Shown here: positions 36,535 to 45,654 of the stretch, one piece after another
Layout: each line of letters begins with the position of its first letter
Position numbering within the stretch: the stretch's first letter is position 1
Origin: Marinoscillum sp965229915
Lineage (GTDB): Bacteria; Bacteroidota; Bacteroidia; Cytophagales; Cyclobacteriaceae
Direction of reading: 5' to 3'
DNA: 64,000 nt
NCBI RefSeq assembly: GCF_965229915.1
Contig: NZ_CBDDJZ010000002.1
Span: forward strand, 310,001 to 374,000
Made by a program: the position numbers and the translations under genes
Notes under the pieces: generated by a model
Database searches by the model: none
Told to the model about the DNA's origin: nothing
What the model saw: only the letters and a program-made list of their open reading frames with translations

Positions 36535-38598
36535 TTACCAGATTTTCACTCGCTCGTCTTCCGGTCTCCAAAGCTCATCCCCTTCCTGGATATCAAACGC
36601 TTCATAGAATGTCTCCATGTTGGTCAATGGACCAATAGCTCGGAACATTCCCGGAGAATGTGGATCAGTTAACACCTGTGTCCTCAAGTACTCATCTTTA
36701 TATTTTGTTCTCCAGATGGTGGCCCAGCTAATGAACAACCGCTGTTCGGGTGTGAACCCATCGATCAGACCTGGATTTCCATTTTCTTTCAAATGAATCT
36801 GTAATGCATCATAAGCAGCATTCAAACCGCCCAGGTCTCCAATGTTTTCACCTAGGGTTAGTTTACCTTGGACGTTAACACTATCCAGAGCTTCATAAGC
36901 ATCAAACTGCGCTACCAATTTATCAGTGCGTGCATTGAATCGTTCCCGGTCACCTTCTGTCCACCAGTTGACCATGTTTCCTTGCCAATCAAATCGACTT
37001 CCCTGATCATCAAAACCATGAGAAATTTCATGACCGATCACTGCTCCCATACCCCCGTAGTTGACGGCTGCATCAGCTGTGTAGTTGTAAAACGGTGGCT
37101 GAAGAATAGCCGCTGGGAACACAATCTCGTTATTCAACGGATTGAAATACGCGTTTACTGTTTGAGGATTCATACCCCATCGCTGCTTGTCCACCGGTTC
37201 TCCCACTTCTTTGATATTTTCAGCAAACTGCCACCTCCAGGCATTTTCCATATTGGAAAGGAAGCTGTAAGACTCCCCACTGCTTTCCACGTTCAGTGAG
37301 GAATAGTCCCTCCACTTATCCGGATAGCCTATTTTCACTGTCAGGTTGTTTAGCTTTTTCAAAGCTTGCTGCTTGGATGAATCAGACATCCACGGCAAGT
37401 TTTTGATTCGCTGATCGAATGCCTTCATGAGATTTTCCACCATTTCTTCAGCGCTTGCCTTTGCTTCAGGTGGGAATGTTTCTGCCACATATACTTTTCC
37501 GATAGCCTCACCGATTACGCCATTAGTTGTGGATAGAACACGCTCTTCTCTAGGACGCATCTGATCAGTTCCCTGAATGACTTTACCATAGAAATCAAAG
37601 TTGGTTTGAACCATGTCATTGTTCAGGAAATTTGCCGCTTGATTGACCACATTCCACTTGAGATAAGCCTTGGTTTTCTCCAGGTCAGTATCAGCCAGCA
37701 TGGCATTCACCTCATTGACAAACTTTGGTTGCGTCACAATCAAGGTATCCACTTTGCTCATGTCCACTCCTACTGTTTTCAGGTATCTCTCCCAGTTGAT
37801 GTTTGGAGCCATTTCTTGTAATCCACCAACGGTCATTGGGTTGTAAAGTGCCGGGATGTTCCTTGCCTCGATCGGAGTAAGAGAAGCTAGTGCCAGTCGG
37901 TTTTCAATCTCCATCACATCCTGAGCCATTTGCTCATAGTCGCCATTTACCTTTGCTTTTTCAAGCATTTTGGCAATATGTGCTACATACTTCTCCCGAA
38001 TCTCCTTGGACTTAGCATCCGTCTTCGTGTAATAATCTCGATTTGGAAGTCCCAGACCGCCAGCCCCTACATACAGCGCATTCACTTTGCTATCCATTAG
38101 ATCAGCAAATGCATTGACCCCATAGTATGGACCGTATCCATTCACATGCATTTTAGCGATCAATGCTTCCAACTCATCTTGATTGGACACTCCGTTGATG
38201 TCATTCATCCACTTATCCAAAGCCACCACACCTACTTTTTCGGCAAGTGTAGAATCCATACCTACAGAGAAAAATTCAATAGCCTTGCGCTCATCACTCC
38301 CATCCTTGAATTCAGGGTTTTTGGCTGCTTGTTCCATGATATTCAGCATAATGCCGTCATTCTTCTCACGAAGCTCTGGAAAGCCTCCCCATCTACCTTC
38401 ATCAGCGGGGATTTCTGTTTTGTCCAACCATCCACCGTTTGCGAATCGATAAAAATCTTCTTTGGGGCTTACTTCCTGATTCATCATGGTCATGTCTAAT
38501 CCAGGAGGCATTTCTCTTGCAGACGTTTCTTCTTTTTCTGGCTGACAGGCCGAGAACAAAATAGCTGCGCTAAGTGTGGTTAATAAGGTCTTCTTCAT
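36535..38598 (-). CDS. M13 family metallopeptidase lipoprotein
   Basis: About 687-residue neprilysin/PepO-like peptidase. Lipobox AILFSAC after MKKTLLTTLS, so membrane-anchored outside the cytoplasm. Zinc motif HEISH in GAVIGHEISHGFDDQG with the third-ligand Glu in GENIGDLGGL; substrate-binding NAYFNPLNNEIVFPA precedes it. Such enzymes cleave peptides on the N-terminal side of hydrophobic residues. The ATG at 38598 is chosen because it precedes the signal peptide directly; the longer frame starts at TTG 24 bases upstream and spoils the signal. Convergent with truA. Confidence 0.92.
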   Translation of the reverse strand: MKKTLLTTLSAAILFSACQPEKEETSAREMPPGLDMTMMNQEVSPKEDFYRFANGGWLDKTEIPADEGRWGGFPELREKNDGIMLNIMEQAAKNPEFKDGSDERKAIEFFSVGMDSTLAEKVGVVALDKWMNDINGVSNQDELEALIAKMHVNGYGPYYGVNAFADLMDSKVNALYVGAGGLGLPNRDYYTKTDAKSKEIREKYVAHIAKMLEKAKVNGDYEQMAQDVMEIENRLALASLTPIEARNIPALYNPMTVGGLQEMAPNINWERYLKTVGVDMSKVDTLIVTQPKFVNEVNAMLADTDLEKTKAYLKWNVVNQAANFLNNDMVQTNFDFYGKVIQGTDQMRPREERVLSTTNGVIGEAIGKVYVAETFPPEAKASAEEMVENLMKAFDQRIKNLPWMSDSSKQQALKKLNNLTVKIGYPDKWRDYSSLNVESSGESYSFLSNMENAWRWQFAENIKEVGEPVDKQRWGMNPQTVNAYFNPLNNEIVFPAAILQPPFYNYTADAAVNYGGMGAVIGHEISHGFDDQGSRFDWQGNMVNWWTEGDRERFNARTDKLVAQFDAYEALDSVNVQGKLTLGENIGDLGGLNAAYDALQIHLKENGNPGLIDGFTPEQRLFISWATIWRTKYKDEYLRTQVLTDPHSPGMFRAIGPLTNMETFYEAFDIQEGDELWRPEDERVKIW

Positions 38599-38619
38599 GT
38601 TTATTTGAAATTTACGCAG

Positions 38620-38627
38620 CAAATATA
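38620..38627 (-). promoter_or_regulatory. Candidate -7 box of the M13 peptidase gene
   Basis: TATATTTG on the minus strand is an exact TAnnTTTG match, about 21 bases before the ATG at 38598. A -33 TTG is not evident. Supports the choice of the downstream ATG, since the alternative TTG start (38620-38622) lies within this box. Confidence 0.5.
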
Positions 38628-38781
38628 GTTAAATGAACCCCAGACACTTAGCGACCTTGATGAGTGGTAAAATGATGTGATGAAACTCGATAAATCTCAT
38701 CATAAATTATAAATCTCAATTAAACTAAAAAGTCAATAAACTAAAGGTACATTCGTAGGCACAACTCTTTAATCTATCTGA

Positions 38782-39690
38782 ATGCCTACTTCACTCATCA
38801 TCACTATTGGTGCTATTATCATCGGGTTTTGGCTTTTGCTTTACATTTTCCCCATTAGCCTATGGATCACTGCGATCTTTTCTGGAGTGCGGGTCAATCT
38901 GCTGGATCTGGTATTTATGAGGTTTAGAAAAGTACCTCCCGGGCTCATTGTGAAATCACTCATTCTAGCAACCAAAGCTGGCCTTCGGGATATTGATACT
39001 GCCAAATTGGAAACGCATTTCCTTGCTCATGGCAACTTGTTACGGGTCATTCAAGCTTTGATTGTTGCAGACAAGGCCAACCTAAACCTTAATTTCAAGC
39101 AGGCTACGGCCATTGATTTGGCCGGAAGAAATGTATTGGAAGCCGTGCAGGTGTCGGTAAACCCGTACATCATCAACGTCCCTTCGATCACTGCGGTATC
39201 ACCAGACGGAATCCAACTAATCTGTGAGGCCCGAGTCACTGTAAGAACCAATATTGCTCAGCTGGTAGGTGGTGCAGGAGAAGAAACGATACAGGCCCGA
39301 GTAGCGCAAGGGATCATCTCCAGAATTGGTGCTGCTCCTACTTATCTGGAAATTCTGGAACGACCCGAGGAAATATCCAAAGTAGTCTTAGCCAATGGAC
39401 TGGATGCAGGTACTGCCTTTGAAATCTTGTCTATAGATATAGCTGATATCAATATTGGTCAAAACATTGGAGCCAAACTGCAAATTGACCAAGCGCAGGC
39501 CGATCTGGACATTGCCAATGCTAAGGCAGAGGAAAGAAGAGCGATGGCCGTAGCCCTGGAGCAGGAAATGTCTGCCAAAGTCCAGGAAGCCAGATCGAGG
39601 GTCATCGAAGCAGAGGCTTTGATTCCAGCTGCAATGTCTGATGCCTATCGCAAAGGAAGGTTAATCAAAGGAATGAATCTGAAGAGTTAA
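38782..39690 (+). CDS. floA: Flotillin-like protein FloA
   Basis: 302 residues matching the bacterial flotillin-like FloA (UPF0365) family over its whole length: an N-terminal membrane helix (TIGAIIIGFWLLLYIFPISLW), a SPFH/PHB-like domain (SVNPYIINVPSITAVSPDG) and a long C-terminal coiled coil (DLDIANAKAEERRAMAVALEQEM). FloA organises membrane lipid domains as homo-oligomers and affects membrane-protein assembly. The gene stands alone here; a NfeD partner is not adjacent. Convergent with the J-domain gene, which ends one base after it. Confidence 0.93.
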   Translation: MPTSLIITIGAIIIGFWLLLYIFPISLWITAIFSGVRVNLLDLVFMRFRKVPPGLIVKSLILATKAGLRDIDTAKLETHFLAHGNLLRVIQALIVADKANLNLNFKQATAIDLAGRNVLEAVQVSVNPYIINVPSITAVSPDGIQLICEARVTVRTNIAQLVGGAGEETIQARVAQGIISRIGAAPTYLEILERPEEISKVVLANGLDAGTAFEILSIDIADINIGQNIGAKLQIDQAQADLDIANAKAEERRAMAVALEQEMSAKVQEARSRVIEAEALIPAAMSDAYRKGRLIKGMNLKS

Positions 39691-40482
39691 TCAACTAACA
39701 ATCAAGAAAACCAACAAAAACCAAACTAGAAAAACAGGTAGTAAACCGACCGTGAGCATGAAATCACTGTACTTTTTCTGTTGGATTAAACCAGCTGAAA
39801 GCAGGATGACGAGGAAGGCAAAAAAGTTACCAAACTGATACAAAGTACCCTGAATGGTATATGCGGGATAACCTTCCATTCCAATCTTGGCTTTCTTATG
39901 AAATACCCCAGAGTAGTACATGTAAGCTGGACCTGAGGACTGTTCATAATCACGAAATAGCTGCGAGGTTGTCCATAGATTATCTCCTCGAAAACTTATC
40001 TTGGTATTGCCGCGGGTGTCAATTCTAATCGCATCAAACTCCACCACTCGCTTCTCTCCATTGATGAAATGATCCACAGTAAACACCAGCCCAATCACTA
40101 AAAACAGGTAAGCAAAATAGCGCTGGTATTTATAAAACATTGTTTTGAGGTGAAACTGATGCTGCCACCGCTCCTGCTCCTTTTGGCGCTTCCATTTGAC
40201 ATACTCTCTTCTACGCAGCTCTCGTTCATCTACCTGAGGTTCTGGCTTATAGATAAAGTCAATATCAGGTGTATGAGCCAAATTGATCTGCCAATCATAT
40301 GAGCCCCTGGCAACAGGGTCACTTAAGACCTCATAAGCCTCAGTGATCTGAACAATTTTTTCTGCTGCCAAAGCCGATGGATTAACATCCGGATGATAAA
40401 TCTTCACCAATCGCCGATAGCTTCGCTTGATTTCTGCATAGCCTGCAGACTGATCAACTTCCAGTATTTCGTAGTAATTCAA
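39691..40482 (-). CDS. Membrane-anchored J-domain protein
   Basis: 263-residue protein with an N-terminal DnaJ domain (YYEILEVDQSAGYAEIKRSYR, HPD in YHPDVNPS, AYEVLSDPVARGSYD). It then has no Gly/Phe or zinc-finger region but three hydrophobic segments: around FAYLFLVIGLVFTVDHF, FFAFLVILLSAGLI and LPVFLVWFLLVFLIVS. It would recruit DnaK at the membrane. Long charged linker follows the J-domain. Transcribed from a promoter-like -7/-33 pair just upstream. Confidence 0.88.
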   Translation of the reverse strand: MNYYEILEVDQSAGYAEIKRSYRRLVKIYHPDVNPSALAAEKIVQITEAYEVLSDPVARGSYDWQINLAHTPDIDFIYKPEPQVDERELRRREYVKWKRQKEQERWQHQFHLKTMFYKYQRYFAYLFLVIGLVFTVDHFINGEKRVVEFDAIRIDTRGNTKISFRGDNLWTTSQLFRDYEQSSGPAYMYYSGVFHKKAKIGMEGYPAYTIQGTLYQFGNFFAFLVILLSAGLIQQKKYSDFMLTVGLLPVFLVWFLLVFLIVS

Positions 40483-40500
40483 ATCAGATTAGGTTTCAAC

Positions 40501-40534
40501 CAAAGATAAAACCATCTGTAAAATTTAAACTCAA
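40501..40534 (-). promoter_or_regulatory. Bacteroidota-type promoter of the J-domain gene
   Basis: TATCTTTG at 40501-40508 (exact TAnnTTTG on the minus strand) and TTG at 40532-40534 with a 23-base spacer, 18 bases upstream of the ATG at 40482. Confidence 0.5.
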
Positions 40535-40581
40535 TACTTGCTGTCTTCTTTCCTATCTTTAAAAGGAATAAAAACGAACCT

Positions 40582-41934
40582 ATGAAATACCTGTTGGCTA
40601 TTGGCACATTGCTCACCCTTCTGTCCGCTTCGGCACAGAATCCCTACATTCCAAAAACGTTAGATATGCGTGAGCGTGCTGAGGTGATCGATAGATGGTT
40701 GGAAGAGCGCGTGGAGACCGTGCTACCAGACTTGATGAGGCGAACAGGCATAGACATGTGGATCATTATAGCTCGCGAGTACAATGAAGATCCAGTGATC
40801 AAAACCATGCTCCCAGCCACCTGGCAAAGCGCCCGAAGAACAACTATTCTGGTAATATACGATCCGGGAAACAATCAACCTCTGGAAACAATGGCCATGG
40901 CACGCTATGGAGTAGGCAAAACCTTCAAAAAAGTCTGGGATAAAGAAACACAACCTGATCAATGGAAAGCACTGGCGGAATTGATCCAGCAAAAGAACCC
41001 GAAGAAAATTGGCATCAACAAATCCACCACCTTTGCTCTTGCAGATGGTATTTCGGCTACCCACTATGACATGCTGGTGAATGCCTTGCCTACATCCTTT
41101 CAAAAACGAGTAACCAGCGCTGAGAACCTGGCCATTGGCTGGCTGGAAACCCGGACTCCAAGCGAAATGATGGTGTATCAAAACATTGTCCGGATGGCCC
41201 ACCAAATCATTGCTGAGGGCTTTTCAGAAAAAGTAATCCAACCCGGAATCACCACCACTGATGATGTAGTCTGGTGGTTTCGGGATCGCATCAGAGAGCT
41301 TGGGTTTACAGCATGGTTCCACCCCAGCGTGTCCATCCAACGCAAAGACCCCGAATCTTTTGAACATCTGAGAGCCTTCTCCGATCGACCGGAAGATCAG
41401 GTCATTATTCCTGGGGATTTACTCCATGTAGACTTTGGGATCACTTACTTACGACTAAATACCGACACACAACAACATGCCTATGTGCTTAAACCTGGCG
41501 AGAAAGAAGCCCCTTCTTATCTCAATGAAGCATTTGCTAAGGGTAATGAACTTCAGGACGTTTTTACCAATAACTTCCAAACTGGATTGTCTGGTAATGA
41601 CATATTACTCAAGTCTCTGAAAGAAGCCAAAGCGCAGGGTCTAAAACCAACCATTTATACCCATCCGATAGGCTATCATGGACATGCCGCCGGACCAACC
41701 ATCGGACTATGGGATCAGCAAGGTGGTGTACCAGGAGCTGGTGATTATCCGCTTTATCCCAATACGGCCTATTCCATCGAACTAAACAATGCAGTGTACA
41801 TTGACGAATGGGACAAAGAGATACGGATCATGCTAGAGGAAGATGCGTTCTTTGATGGAGAATCGGTCAGCTACATTGATGGCCGACAAACGAAATTGAT
41901 GCTGATTCCCAGGCCGCTTAACCCCAACGAATAA
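40582..41934 (+). CDS. Secreted M24 family metallopeptidase, Xaa-Pro aminopeptidase-like
   Basis: 450 residues with a signal peptide (MKYLLAIGTLLTLLSASAQ). The pita-bread M24 domain occupies the C-terminal half; metal ligands are visible as D in HVDFGITY, D in RLNTDTQQ, H in GYHGHAAG, E in YSIELNN and E in RIMLEEDAFF. The N-terminal half is creatinase-like. Likely a periplasmic aminopeptidase P-type or prolidase-type enzyme; the exact peptide specificity is not readable. Followed 15 bases later by the AraC-type regulator on the same strand. Confidence 0.9.
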   Translation: MKYLLAIGTLLTLLSASAQNPYIPKTLDMRERAEVIDRWLEERVETVLPDLMRRTGIDMWIIIAREYNEDPVIKTMLPATWQSARRTTILVIYDPGNNQPLETMAMARYGVGKTFKKVWDKETQPDQWKALAELIQQKNPKKIGINKSTTFALADGISATHYDMLVNALPTSFQKRVTSAENLAIGWLETRTPSEMMVYQNIVRMAHQIIAEGFSEKVIQPGITTTDDVVWWFRDRIRELGFTAWFHPSVSIQRKDPESFEHLRAFSDRPEDQVIIPGDLLHVDFGITYLRLNTDTQQHAYVLKPGEKEAPSYLNEAFAKGNELQDVFTNNFQTGLSGNDILLKSLKEAKAQGLKPTIYTHPIGYHGHAAGPTIGLWDQQGGVPGAGDYPLYPNTAYSIELNNAVYIDEWDKEIRIMLEEDAFFDGESVSYIDGRQTKLMLIPRPLNPNE

Positions 41935-41949
41935 TCAGCTAAGGGCACC

Positions 41950-43071
41950 TTGAAATCGATACTAGTAGTAGGAATAGCACAGGCCACATTTATGGCTGCA
42001 TTACTTGTTGGTAAGAAAGGACGCTCAATAGCCGTCATCTTGCTCTTCTTTTGGCTACTAGTCATGGCGGCTATCCAATTCTACTACCTGTGTATCTTTT
42101 ATTCGCTCATACCAATTCCAGAAACAGTGTTCGTGTACTGGTCCGTATTGCCATTGCTAGCATCCCCTTTGTACTTTCTTTATGTAAAATCCATAACTGG
42201 ATATGGCATCAATTGGAAAAAAGCTGGCTTACACCTACTACCTGTTGGTGTTTTGATCGCTGCATTAGTGTGGTTAGAATTAGCCCAACATGAAATCCAT
42301 TTAGAGAGTGGATTTGTGATGTCCCACACAGCACCATGGTTTGGCTATTATTATGGTTATCTCTATGCGATTGTACCTATAGTGTATATAACCTGGTCGC
42401 TGATATTAGTTCATCGATTCAAAAAACACCTCCTACATAACCAATCAACCATCTCTCCCTTTGAAATGAAGTGGTTGGAGATTTGGGTGGCTGCTGCGCT
42501 GGTTTCATTTCTTCTCTCCTTTCCTGCGGTTTATTTAGCAGCCCATTACCAACTCTTTGAGCTCAGTCTTTCCTATAAACTAGTTGGTCTGCTGAATACC
42601 ATTTACATTTTTGCCCTCAGCTATTTCGGTTTCAGGAAAACTTCTTTGTTCACTGATTTGGCCATCAGAGACACGGAAACTACAAATACAAAAACCTATG
42701 AAAAGTCGGGACTCGCAACCTATGAAATGGCAAGAATCGCGAATAAAATGACTGATCATCTAAAGCAACAAAAGCCCTATCTAAATCCCCACTTGACGCT
42801 GAGAGACCTGTCCGAAGCATTAGATTTGAGCACCCATCATTTGTCCCAAATGCTCAACCAGCATCTCCATATTTCATTTTACAAGTTAATCAACCAACAT
42901 AGAGTGAATGAAGCAAAGGAACGGATCAAATCTGGTAATTACGCACACCAAACACTACTGTCTATTGGGTTAGATGCTGGTTTTAATTCCAAGGCTACAT
43001 TTAACAAAGCATTCAAAGAGATCACCGGTCACACGCCGGTAGCGTTTCAAAAGAAAAACGAACGCAAATAG
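41950..43071 (+). CDS. AraC-type regulator with multi-TM N-terminus, TTG start
   Basis: 373 residues: about seven membrane helices (residues ~5-235) followed by an AraC HTH domain (YLNPHLTLRDLSEALDLSTHHLSQML, then KATFNKAFKEITGHTPVAFQK). This is a common Bacteroidota membrane-integrated regulator. The frame has a stop at 41932-41934 and no ATG before the hydrophobic N-terminus, so I start at TTG (41950-41952), LKSILVVGIAQATFMAALL; the first ATG is at ~41992 and would cut into helix 1. 15 bases after the M24 stop. Confidence 0.9.
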   Translation: MKSILVVGIAQATFMAALLVGKKGRSIAVILLFFWLLVMAAIQFYYLCIFYSLIPIPETVFVYWSVLPLLASPLYFLYVKSITGYGINWKKAGLHLLPVGVLIAALVWLELAQHEIHLESGFVMSHTAPWFGYYYGYLYAIVPIVYITWSLILVHRFKKHLLHNQSTISPFEMKWLEIWVAAALVSFLLSFPAVYLAAHYQLFELSLSYKLVGLLNTIYIFALSYFGFRKTSLFTDLAIRDTETTNTKTYEKSGLATYEMARIANKMTDHLKQQKPYLNPHLTLRDLSEALDLSTHHLSQMLNQHLHISFYKLINQHRVNEAKERIKSGNYAHQTLLSIGLDAGFNSKATFNKAFKEITGHTPVAFQKKNERK

Positions 43072-43134
43072 GTACGAGCCGATCGGGAAAGTCGATTTAA
43101 CAGATGCAAAGTTTCATTTTAGCTTAAAAAAAGC

Positions 43135-43830
43135 ATGGAAACAATACATCAGTGGAACATCCTTATTCACATCACTCTAGGCACCATCGCACTGGGATTA
43201 GGTTTGTATATCCTTGTTCGAACCAAAGGTACTGGGCATCACAAACGTCTGGGAAAGCTCTTTTTGATACTTATGAGTGGAATCGTATTCACAGCCCTGA
43301 TAGGATCAGTTCTCTTCAATTTTCGGCCTTTTCTGTTCATCTTGACCCTTACGGCTTTTTACACTTCTTACATGGGCATGCGAGTACTTCACCTACATGG
43401 AAAAAGGCCGCTTGCATGGGATGTAAGCATCATGGGCGTTACGCTTGCACTACTACTCATTTATCCATTTTTTGAGCCATACGAACAGGTTGATTCCAAA
43501 AATACTCCAGTATTGATAGCAACTGTTACCAACCTTGTATTGAATATTCTATTTGATTTGGGTAAGCTTGTTTATCCACTGCAATGGTTGAAACGCACAG
43601 TTATACAGGATCACATTGTGCGCATGATCTCTTCCTTCTCCGCTCTGCTATCGGCATTTTCAGCCAACGTGCTTCCTAAGTACTTGATGCCTTACAGTCA
43701 GCTCATCCCATCAGCTCTCTGTATTCTACTCATGATCTATTTCATTCAATCAAGGCAAAGGAAAAGTCGAAAATCTTTGATTTTCAGTCAGTTGAAAAAA
43801 CTTTCGTTTTTCAGGAATAGTTTAGACTAA
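43135..43830 (+). CDS. Multi-TM membrane protein, DUF2306-like
   Basis: 231 residues with six or more hydrophobic helices (LIHITLGTIALGLGLYILV, FTALIGSVLF, FILTLTAFYTSYMGM, VSIMGVTLALLLIYPF). The early H-x3-G-x3-L pattern and GKLFL are like DUF2306 membrane proteins, but this is a weak recognition. The C-terminus is basic. It lies 63 bases after the AraC gene, on the same strand, and 44 bases before the ABC-F gene, which has its own promoter box. Function unknown. Confidence 0.72.
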   Translation: METIHQWNILIHITLGTIALGLGLYILVRTKGTGHHKRLGKLFLILMSGIVFTALIGSVLFNFRPFLFILTLTAFYTSYMGMRVLHLHGKRPLAWDVSIMGVTLALLLIYPFFEPYEQVDSKNTPVLIATVTNLVLNILFDLGKLVYPLQWLKRTVIQDHIVRMISSFSALLSAFSANVLPKYLMPYSQLIPSALCILLMIYFIQSRQRKSRKSLIFSQLKKLSFFRNSLD

Positions 43831-43844
43831 TCATATAAATGACC

Positions 43845-43852
43845 TACTTTTG
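43845..43852 (+). promoter_or_regulatory. Candidate -7 box of the ABC-F gene
   Basis: TACTTTTG matches TAnnTTTG exactly, 22 bases before the ATG at 43875; upstream TTTAG at 43821 could be a weak -33. Confidence 0.5.
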
Positions 43853-43874
43853 CACCTCGAAACTCAAATAGGTC

Positions 43875-45473
43875 ATGATAGCTACTCAAAACATCTCTCT
43901 TCAGTTCGGAAAACGGGTTCTCTTTGATGAAGTAAACGTCAAATTTACTGGTGGAAACTGCTACGGCATCATTGGTGCCAATGGAGCCGGTAAATCCACT
44001 TTTCTGAAAATTTTATCTGGTGAAATCTCCCCTAACTCAGGGTCGGTTAACATTGAGCCAGGTAAGCGAATGGCAGTGCTCAAACAGAACCACTTCGAGT
44101 ACGACAATGAAGTGGTGATGGATGCCGTGCTCATGGGCCATCAGGAACTCTGGAAAATCATGAAAGAGAAAGATGCCATCTATGCAAAACCGGACTTCTC
44201 TGAAGCAGATGGTGTAAAAGCCTCCGAGCTGGAAGCCAAGTTTGCCGAAATGGACGGCTGGAATGCTGAGTCAGACGCTGCAGCCCTGTTGAGTGGATTG
44301 GGTATCAAAGAAGCAGATCACTACAAAGTGATGAAAGACCTGACCAACCAGCAAAAAGTGAGAATTTTGCTGGCACAGGCGCTTTTCGGCAATCCTGATA
44401 TCTTGATTCTCGATGAGCCTACCAACGACCTGGACCTGCAAACTATTGACTGGTTGGAGAACTACTTGTTGGATTTTAAAAATACGGTGATCGTTGTTTC
44501 TCACGATAGACACTTTTTAGATACAGTTTGTACACACATCGCTGATATCGACTTTGGGCAAATTAAGCTCTTTACTGGTAACTACTCCTTCTGGTATGAA
44601 TCCAGTCAGCTAGCGCTATCACAAAGAAGCTCCGCGAATAAGAAGGCCGAAGAAAAGAAAAAAGAACTTCAGGAATTCATCCAGCGATTCAGTGCCAACG
44701 CTTCCAAATCCAAACAAGCCACTTCTAGAAGAAAGCTCCTGGACAAGATCAATGTGGAAGAAATTCAGCCTTCCAACCGAAAATATCCAGCGATCATCTT
44801 TACTCAAAACCGGGAAGCTGGTGATCAAATATTAGAGATCAAAGGACTGTCTAAGTCCATTGATGATCAGCCACTATTCCAGAATTTGGATCTCTTTGTG
44901 AACAAAGGAGATAAAATCGCTTTAGTAGGTGAAAACAGCTTGGCCATTTCTACTTTGATCAAAATTCTAGCTGGTGAAATGAAACCAGATGCTGGCACAT
45001 TTAAGTATGGTCAGACGATCACCTCAGCCTATCTACCCAATGAAAATGCGGAGTACTTTGATACCGATGAGAACCTGATCGATTGGTTAAGAGAGTTCTC
45101 ACCGGGAGAAAAAGATGAAGTATACATCCGAGGATTCCTGGGTAAGATGTTATTCTCTGGACAAGAGACACTCAAAAAGGCGAATGTTCTTTCTGGAGGT
45201 GAAAAGGTGCGATGCATGCTCAGTAGAATGATGCTTCAGGAAGCTAACTTCATGCTATTGGATGACCCAACCAACCACTTGGATCTGGAGTCCATACAAG
45301 CACTTAACAATGCGCTGAAAGACTACAAGGGTTCGTTGATATTCACATCTCATGACCACACCTTCACGCAAACCATTGCCAATAGAATAATTGAGATCAC
45401 TCCAAACAAAATCACGGATAAGCTCGGAACTTATGACGAGTTTGTAGAAGCCAAAAAAGCCGTAAAAGCCTAG
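43875..45473 (+). CDS. ABC-F family ATPase (YbiT-like) with degenerate second ATPase site
   Basis: 532-residue soluble protein with two ABC domains and no membrane segment; the linker RFSANASKSKQATSR is the YbiT-type ABC-F mark. ABC-F proteins bind the ribosomal E site and affect translation. NBD1 has intact Walker A GANGAGKST (34-42) and Walker B ILDEPTND, but its signature is LTNQQK rather than LSGGQ. In NBD2 Walker A reads GENSLAIST, with Ile358 in place of the catalytic Lys, and Walker B is LLDDPTNHLD with Asp464 in place of Glu; the signature LSGGEK is intact. So the composite site that pairs with NBD2 Walker motifs is probably catalytically weak. Preceded by its own promoter. Confidence 0.93.
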   Translation: MIATQNISLQFGKRVLFDEVNVKFTGGNCYGIIGANGAGKSTFLKILSGEISPNSGSVNIEPGKRMAVLKQNHFEYDNEVVMDAVLMGHQELWKIMKEKDAIYAKPDFSEADGVKASELEAKFAEMDGWNAESDAAALLSGLGIKEADHYKVMKDLTNQQKVRILLAQALFGNPDILILDEPTNDLDLQTIDWLENYLLDFKNTVIVVSHDRHFLDTVCTHIADIDFGQIKLFTGNYSFWYESSQLALSQRSSANKKAEEKKKELQEFIQRFSANASKSKQATSRRKLLDKINVEEIQPSNRKYPAIIFTQNREAGDQILEIKGLSKSIDDQPLFQNLDLFVNKGDKIALVGENSLAISTLIKILAGEMKPDAGTFKYGQTITSAYLPNENAEYFDTDENLIDWLREFSPGEKDEVYIRGFLGKMLFSGQETLKKANVLSGGEKVRCMLSRMMLQEANFMLLDDPTNHLDLESIQALNNALKDYKGSLIFTSHDHTFTQTIANRIIEITPNKITDKLGTYDEFVEAKKAVKA

Positions 45474-45654
45474 GAAAAACAGGTTTTGATAGACATTAGG
45501 AAGGGTTGATTCTTTGGGGAAAGTGTGCTCCATGTAAATTCAGATACTTGTTCGTACTGAAAAACAATCATTTGATCGATAAATTAAAGTCTAATTCCAT
45601 AGCTTTTCTTTACTTAATGATATGATTGATTAACACCTCAAGCCCCATCAACCC

